Shown: one piece after another, positions 41,665 through 46,707 of the stretch
Position numbering within the stretch: the stretch's first letter is position 1
How the letters are laid out: the number at the start of each line of letters is the position of its first letter
DNA from: Prevotella sp. UBA2755
Lineage (GTDB): Bacteria; Bacteroidota; Bacteroidia; Bacteroidales; Bacteroidaceae
Assembly (NCBI GenBank): GCA_002353225.1
Contig: DEJF01000063.1
Location: 55,414 to 102,120 of the forward strand
Direction: 5' to 3'
DNA: 46,707 bases
Made by a program: the position numbers and the translations under genes
Notes under the pieces: generated by a model
Database searches by the model: none
Told to the model about the DNA's origin: nothing
The model's input: the letters and a program-made list of their open reading frames with translations, nothing else

Positions 41665-43617
41665 ATGAAATATATATCTAAACTATTAGCGCTGTTTGCC
41701 ATCGGAATGATGGCAACAGCCTGTAGCAACGACGTGAATGAGGTGAATAATCCATTGACGGTTACTACTCCTACAGTATCTTCCGTTTCTGGAAACTCAG
41801 CCATTGTGACAGCAACGGCTACGGGTTCGCACATCACCTATCGTGGTGTCTGCTATTCTACTTCGCCTAATCCGACGATTAGTGACGGTAAGGTGTATTC
41901 TACCAGTAAGGATATGGTACTGACCATCGGTGGTCTTTCCAAGAACACTACTTACTATGTTCGTGGTTTCGCACAGACCAGTTATGATGTGAAATACTCT
42001 GAGGAGGTTTCTTTCACGACAACTTCTTCGGAATCTGTTGAGGACGACCCACAGACAGAGGGACCATCAGCACTGAAGCGTGTCAGTGTTCATGACCCAA
42101 GTATTGTATGGGATCCTACGACAAGTAGTTATTATGTCTTTGGCTCTCACCGTGCTGCCGCTAAGTGTAACAACATGATGTCTTGGGAGGCATTTACTGC
42201 TCCTTGGGCTACGGCTACCAGCAATGATGCAGCCAACGCTGATGCGTTTACTACTCCTGAGGTGACTAAGGTGAAGAAGGGTGGTAAGGAATATGACCTT
42301 AACTTCAATGCCTTCGCTTGGTCTGCACGTGGAAGTGCCGATTATAATGTTGACGGAATGATGTGGGCACCTGACGTGATCTACAACAAGAAATTGAATA
42401 AGTGGTGTATGTACCTGAGCATCAATGGTGACGGATGGTATTCAAGCGTCATCATGCTGACCGCCGACAATATCACGGGTCCTTATCGCTATCAGGCTCC
42501 TGTTGTCATCAGTGGCTTCCGTTCTGGCAACTCTTATAAGGATACCGATCTGGAGATCGTATTGGGTGAGCAGGCTTCTCTGCCTTCACGTTATGCTCCA
42601 AGTGACAACTATGGTAATCACTGGCCTAACGCCATTGACCCCTGTGTCTTCTATGATGAGAAGGGTAATCTGTTGATGTCCTACGGCTCATGGAGCGGTG
42701 GTATCTTCATGCTGGAACTCGACGAGGAGACGGGTCTGCGTGACTATGATGTGACTTATGAAGAGAGTGCTACTTCCGATCCTTACTTCGGTAAGAAGAT
42801 TGCCGGTGGTTATTATGTGTCAGGTGAGGCTTCATACATCGAGTATATCGGTGGTTACTACTTCCTGTTTATGACCTATGGCGGTCTGGATGCCGCTGGT
42901 GGTTATCAGATGCGTGTGTTCCGCTCACAGAATCCTGACGGACCATACGTTGACAGCAAAGGCTCTACCGCTCTTTATGATTCCTATCAGTTGAACTTCG
43001 GCGCAGGTGAGAATGACGGCAACCGCGGTGTCAACATCTTCGGTGCTTACTCTAAGTGGGGTAACCTGCTGACTGGTGGTACTGAGGCTTCTTCTGGTGA
43101 GCGTGCACAGGGTCACAACAGTATTATCGCCGCTGAGGACGGACGTACCTACCTGGTTTACCATACTCGTTTCCAGGAATGGGGTGAGGGTCACCAACTC
43201 CGTGTTCACCAAGTTTATCAGAACCAGGAAGGCTGGCTGGTTGCTGCTCCGTTCGAGTACACGGGTGAAGGTATTAAGAGTGCAGGTATCGCAGCAGCCC
43301 AGAAGGTGGCTACCGCAGATATCGCTGGTAACTATAAGTTGCTGACTCACCGTTACGGACTGGATCATGCTGCGAAAGAATATGCTGTTCCTGTTGACAT
43401 TACATTGAATGCTGACGGTACAATCTCTGGTGATGCTACAGGTACATGGTCTGTCAAGACTGGTACTTCTTATATCACGATTAATCTTGGCTCTGACTAC
43501 AAGGGTGTGATGGTTCCTCAGACTTTGGAGCCTACAGACACTAAGGTTCCTTGCTTCACGGCTCTTGACAGTAGTAGTGGTGTTACCATCTGGGGTTACA
43601 AAGTTCCTGCAGAATAG
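41665..43617 (+). CDS. GH43 lipoprotein, endo-arabinanase-like
   Basis: GH43 enzymes with this layout cleave alpha-1,5-linked arabinan. The 650-residue protein has a lipoprotein signal ending MMATAC (Cys20). A fibronectin/Ig-like domain (about 35-115) is followed by the five-bladed GH43 propeller. Likely catalytic residues are Asp144 (VHDPSIVWD), Asp325 (NAIDPCVFYD) and Glu388 (SGEASYIEY). The C-terminal 110 residues (DIAGNYKLLTHRYGLDHAAKEY ... NADGTISGDATGTWSVK) match the extra domain common in surface arabinanases. Lipidation implies that it acts at the cell surface, making oligosaccharides for the SusC/SusD pair. It follows the lipoprotein gene by 20 bp. Confidence 0.87.
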   Translation: MKYISKLLALFAIGMMATACSNDVNEVNNPLTVTTPTVSSVSGNSAIVTATATGSHITYRGVCYSTSPNPTISDGKVYSTSKDMVLTIGGLSKNTTYYVRGFAQTSYDVKYSEEVSFTTTSSESVEDDPQTEGPSALKRVSVHDPSIVWDPTTSSYYVFGSHRAAAKCNNMMSWEAFTAPWATATSNDAANADAFTTPEVTKVKKGGKEYDLNFNAFAWSARGSADYNVDGMMWAPDVIYNKKLNKWCMYLSINGDGWYSSVIMLTADNITGPYRYQAPVVISGFRSGNSYKDTDLEIVLGEQASLPSRYAPSDNYGNHWPNAIDPCVFYDEKGNLLMSYGSWSGGIFMLELDEETGLRDYDVTYEESATSDPYFGKKIAGGYYVSGEASYIEYIGGYYFLFMTYGGLDAAGGYQMRVFRSQNPDGPYVDSKGSTALYDSYQLNFGAGENDGNRGVNIFGAYSKWGNLLTGGTEASSGERAQGHNSIIAAEDGRTYLVYHTRFQEWGEGHQLRVHQVYQNQEGWLVAAPFEYTGEGIKSAGIAAAQKVATADIAGNYKLLTHRYGLDHAAKEYAVPVDITLNADGTISGDATGTWSVKTGTSYITINLGSDYKGVMVPQTLEPTDTKVPCFTALDSSSGVTIWGYKVPAE

Positions 43618-43634
43618 TAAATAGTCACTAATCG

Positions 43635-44651
43635 ATGAAACGATTTCTCTCTATAGTAGTGGTGCTCACAATGAGCACCACTCTATATTCTCAGTCTCAT
43701 CACAAAGGGCATCCACCTAAGGCTTTCCAGACGGAGACGCCGATGGCACACGACCCTGTGATGGCTTACGAGGATAGTACTTACTACCTGTTCTGCACGG
43801 GGATGGGCATCCAGCAGATGACCTCCAAGGACCGCAAAACATGGACGGTACTGCCTGAGCCGGTGATGACGGTGATGCCACAGTGGACACGTGACTCGGT
43901 GCCGGGTTTCATGCATCATGTGTGGGCTCCGGATGTCATCCAGTGGCATGGTAAGTGGTGGCTTGCCTACAGTTGTTCGACCTTCGGAAAGAATGGTTCG
44001 GCTATCGGTCTGCTGAGCACTCCTTCGCTGCGTTTCCCCATCTGGAATGATGAGGGTTGTATCGTGACTTCCCGTGCGGAAAGGGACAACTGGAATGCCA
44101 TCGATCCTAACTTCGTCATCGATGAGAACGATAATCCTTGGCTGGTATGGGGCTCTTTCTGGGATGGTATTCAACTGGCACGATTAGATACGACGATGCA
44201 TATCGCCAAAGGGGAAAAGCCTCGCACGATAGCCCGTCGTTATTCGCCAAAGAATCCGAACCGTATGGCGAATCCTACCAGTAAGTATGCTGGTACCAAC
44301 GCTATTGAGGCTCCGTTTATCATGAAGCATGGCGGATATTACTATCTGTTTGTGTCATGGGATTACTGTTGCATGGGTAGTAAGAGTACCTATAGAGTAG
44401 CGGTAGGTCGCAGCAAGACAGTTGACGGACCCTATGTGGATCGTGATGGTGTTGACATGCGAGAGGGTGGCGGTACACCAGTCATCGCAGGCGACAAGAA
44501 AACCTTTGAGGCTATCGGACACTGTGCTGCCTATACCATGAACGGTGAGGATATCTACATCAGTCATGGCTATAGTGTGGAGCACAAAGGAGCCGCCATT
44601 CTGGTGCAACGTCCTATCCGTTGGACTGCTGACGGATGGCCGGAGATTTAG
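43635..44651 (+). CDS. GH43 family arabinanase-like enzyme
   Basis: This 338-residue single-domain enzyme has a signal peptide ending TLYSQ (residue 20) and no lipobox, so it is probably periplasmic. GH43 residues are Asp40 (AHDPVMAYE), Asp157 (NAIDPNFVID) and Glu225 (NAIEAPFIM). Conserved companions are WAPDVIQWHGKWWLAYSCSTFG and GSFWDGIQL, patterns of endo-1,5-alpha-arabinanases. It starts 17 bp after the surface GH43 gene. A plausible role is degradation of imported arabino-oligosaccharides. It could also be an exo-acting alpha-L-arabinofuranosidase. Confidence 0.88.
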   Translation: MKRFLSIVVVLTMSTTLYSQSHHKGHPPKAFQTETPMAHDPVMAYEDSTYYLFCTGMGIQQMTSKDRKTWTVLPEPVMTVMPQWTRDSVPGFMHHVWAPDVIQWHGKWWLAYSCSTFGKNGSAIGLLSTPSLRFPIWNDEGCIVTSRAERDNWNAIDPNFVIDENDNPWLVWGSFWDGIQLARLDTTMHIAKGEKPRTIARRYSPKNPNRMANPTSKYAGTNAIEAPFIMKHGGYYYLFVSWDYCCMGSKSTYRVAVGRSKTVDGPYVDRDGVDMREGGGTPVIAGDKKTFEAIGHCAAYTMNGEDIYISHGYSVEHKGAAILVQRPIRWTADGWPEI

Positions 44652-44688
44652 TTTAGAGTTCATAGTTCATAGTTAAGAGTTCATAGTT

Positions 44689-46707
44689 ATGCGACGAATC
44701 TTTATATTGCTACTTACCTCTTGTCTCTTACCGCTTACCTCTTCCGCCCAGTCGTGGACGGCTGACAATGGGAATGGGACCTATACGAATCCGTTGTTCT
44801 ATGATGAGTTCTCTGACCCGGACATCTTACGGGTGGGTGATGACTACTATCTGGCAGGTACGACCATGCATACAGTGCCTGGGCTGGTAATCCTGCACTC
44901 TAAAGACTTGGTGAATTGGGAGAATATCAGTTACTGCTTCGACCGCTTCGACTTCGAGGATGATGCCTTCTCGTTGAAGAACCATCAGGAGATATACGGT
45001 CAGGGTATCTGGGCTCCTTGTATCCGTTATGCCAACGGACAGTTCTATGTCTATTCGAATGTCAATGGAAAGGGATTGCAGTGCTATACCTCTAAGGATA
45101 TCCGTGGACCATGGAAGCATCATAACATGCAAGGACGTATCTATGATCTGAGTGTGCTCTTCGATGATGATGGTAAGATCTATGCTATCCATGGCTATGG
45201 GGAGGTGAAGTGTACGGAACTCAAACCGGATATGAGCGGACCTGTCGAGGAGACGGAGCGTACCATTATCCCTGAAGGGAATGCAGTAGGAGAGGGGCAC
45301 CACATGTACAAGATCAATGGCATGTACTATCTCATCTCTACCGACTATAAACCCAATGGGCGTACGTTATGCTCTCGTTCCAAGAGTATCTGGGGACCTT
45401 ACGAGACGATCACCATTACTGCCGATGAGACTTTCGGCTATCATGCGGCACCCTTGACGCAGGTTCCTAAGGGTGAGCGGTATCGCATTGGACAGGACGG
45501 TACGAAATTCGGTATTCCTGAGGTTGACAAAGATGCAACGGCTTGTACGAATATCCATCAGGGAGGTATCGTACAAGACCAGAGCGGACAGTGGTGGGCA
45601 TTACTGATGATGGACTTCCACTCCATTGGTCGCACAGTGACCCTTGCCCCCATCACGTGGAAAGACGGATGGCCCATGCTCGGCTTGGAGGGCAACCTCG
45701 GTCGTGTTCCCCGTACGTGGCTGAAGCCCAACGTCCAGTCTGTTGCTGTGCCACAGCAACAAACAGACCAGCAACAAACAGTCCCCCACGCTCCCTACCA
45801 GCGCAGCGAGGACTTCAATGGCAAGACCCTTGGCAGGGTATGGCAATGGAACCATAACCCCGACGACACGAAATGGAGCCTGAAGAAAGGCAGACTGCGT
45901 CTGCAGTCTATGCCTGCCGAACAACTGATGTGGGCTCGTAATACGCTGACCCAGCGTGCCATCGGACCTACCAGTATTGTGACTGTCGAACTCTATGTCA
46001 AGGGTATGAAGGATGGGGATGTCGCAGGTCTTGGTAATATCAATGTGCCCTGCTCGTGGATAGGTATCGTGAAGGACGACTCAGGTCTGCATCTTCGCTG
46101 CTATGAGCAGGCGACGAATGATACTATAGTCCCTATAGTCCCTATAGTTCCTATAGTCCCTATAGAGAAAATATTCCTCCGTCTCGTGGGCGATTACGAC
46201 AACGACCATGCTCATTATGAGTATTCGTTGGATGGTGTCCACTTTAAGCAGTTGGGTCGTGAGATGCCTTTGAGTTACCAACTCATCACCTTCCAAGGCT
46301 CACGTCCGTCACTCTTCGCTTTCAATCATCAAGGAAAGCAGGGTGGCTATGCTGAGTTCGACAATTTCACGGTCGTAGAGCCGAAAGCGGATCGTAGTGG
46401 GAATATCCCTTATGGTAAGACGTTCCGTATCATCAACCTTGGAACAGGGAAGGCAATGGCGGCATTGGAGCATGGACTGGTACACGACGCAGACAGTACC
46501 ATGACTGAAAAGCAGACTCAATTCCGTCTGATAGATAAAGGACAGGGTCAGGTGATCCTGCAGTGTGCGGACGGACGTTATGTCTTCTGTGCTGGCTATG
46601 GGCTGGCTGGTGATATGCGACTGACAACGGACGAGTCGAAAGCGGAGGTGTTCCTGTGGCAGGACTATCTCGACCATCAGTTCATGCTGATGTCCATGCG
46701 TACTCAT
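44689..46707 (+). CDS. GH43 multidomain enzyme, 5' part (cut by window edge)
   Basis: Translation from the ATG at 44689 stays open for 673 codons to the right edge. A signal peptide ends near SSAQ (residue 21). The GH43 propeller carries Asp43 (FSDPDILRVGDDYYLAGTT), Asp153 (IYDLSVLFDDDG) and Glu202 (VGEGHHMYKING), with WAPCIRYANGQFYVY between. A Gln-rich linker (residues about 355-368) leads to a concanavalin-like C-terminal domain (about 370-565: SEDFNGKTLGRVWQWNHNPDD, LRLQSMPA, HYEYSLDGVHFKQLG, YAEFDNFTVVE). An extra beta-rich domain then begins, possibly ricin-like, with RIINLGTGKAMAALEHG. Substrate may be arabinoxylan- or arabinan-type; from context I favour arabinan side chains. It lies 37 bp after the previous GH43 gene. 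Confidence 0.85.
   Translation, partial: MRRIFILLLTSCLLPLTSSAQSWTADNGNGTYTNPLFYDEFSDPDILRVGDDYYLAGTTMHTVPGLVILHSKDLVNWENISYCFDRFDFEDDAFSLKNHQEIYGQGIWAPCIRYANGQFYVYSNVNGKGLQCYTSKDIRGPWKHHNMQGRIYDLSVLFDDDGKIYAIHGYGEVKCTELKPDMSGPVEETERTIIPEGNAVGEGHHMYKINGMYYLISTDYKPNGRTLCSRSKSIWGPYETITITADETFGYHAAPLTQVPKGERYRIGQDGTKFGIPEVDKDATACTNIHQGGIVQDQSGQWWALLMMDFHSIGRTVTLAPITWKDGWPMLGLEGNLGRVPRTWLKPNVQSVAVPQQQTDQQQTVPHAPYQRSEDFNGKTLGRVWQWNHNPDDTKWSLKKGRLRLQSMPAEQLMWARNTLTQRAIGPTSIVTVELYVKGMKDGDVAGLGNINVPCSWIGIVKDDSGLHLRCYEQATNDTIVPIVPIVPIVPIEKIFLRLVGDYDNDHAHYEYSLDGVHFKQLGREMPLSYQLITFQGSRPSLFAFNHQGKQGGYAEFDNFTVVEPKADRSGNIPYGKTFRIINLGTGKAMAALEHGLVHDADSTMTEKQTQFRLIDKGQGQVILQCADGRYVFCAGYGLAGDMRLTTDESKAEVFLWQDYLDHQFMLMSMRTH
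46124..46168 (+). repeat. In-frame 9-bp tandem repeat encoding Ile-Val-Pro units
   Basis: CTATAGTCC is repeated about 4.5 times inside the GH43 gene, giving a TIVPIVPIVPIVPIEK segment in the concanavalin-like domain. Repeat number changes would keep the frame. Confidence 0.85.

Noticed and set aside
44656..44688. AGTTCATAGTT repeats before the last GH43 gene
   Set aside because: These short A/T-rich words are typical spacer sequence in this phylum; only about three partial copies occur and no structure or spacing rule is evident.

Overview
The window looks like a chromosomal segment of a Prevotella/Segatella-type member of the Bacteroidales. The grounds are repeated SusC/SusD outer-membrane nutrient-uptake pairs, many Bacteroidetes lipoproteins, promoters of the TAnnTTTG (-7) type with TTTG-like -33 boxes, almost no Shine-Dalgarno sequences, and family-specific proteins (DUF4836, DUF6078, VirE-like primase-helicase, C10 peptidases). 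I saw no tRNA, rRNA or CRISPR array. Family names are from memory of sequence motifs; no search was run.

Left part (1-9967): the N-terminal part of an FtsX-like permease running off the left edge, a DUF4836 lipoprotein, rsmI (16S rRNA methyltransferase), a coiled-coil lipoprotein and a BACON/metzincin lipoprotein. These are followed by two secreted C10 (streptopain-like) cysteine peptidases on the minus strand, one of them in a likely operon with a small secreted protein that could be its inhibitor or partner.

Middle (10003-27901): two divergent SusC/SusD loci. The left one (minus strand) is susC, susD and two surface lipoproteins. The right one (plus strand) is susC, susD and one surface lipoprotein. 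Neither contains a glycoside hydrolase. Between the two susC starts lies the most interesting object in the window. Copies of a 24-bp palindromic site stand in opposite orientation about 70-100 bp upstream of each susC and enclose 4.1 kb. The enclosed DNA carries a tyrosine recombinase resembling Bacteroidales DNA invertases, a DUF6078 protein and a VirE/PrimPol-like helicase. A 22-bp iteron-like array lies just before the helicase gene, and a pair of 110-bp inverted repeats flanks the DUF6078-helicase pair. A good promoter sits inside the enclosed segment and faces the left susC; I see no comparably good one facing the right susC. The simplest reading is a phase switch in which inversion moves one promoter between two transporters whose first 110 residues are nearly the same. 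The cargo between the sites looks like a separate replication-type module that inserted into, or rides with, the switch.

Right part (27929-46707): a GH127 beta-L-arabinofuranosidase translationally coupled to a SprT-like metallopeptidase, an outer-membrane beta-barrel protein, and an arabinan-type polysaccharide utilisation locus. That locus has a sensor-regulator with propeller and AraC domains but no histidine kinase, a paired direct-repeat operator, susC, susD, a surface lipoprotein with repeated domains and three GH43 enzymes, the last cut by the right edge. Together these would bind arabinan-like side chains at the surface, cut them with GH43 enzymes, import the pieces through SusC/SusD and finish them with GH127 and GH43 enzymes.
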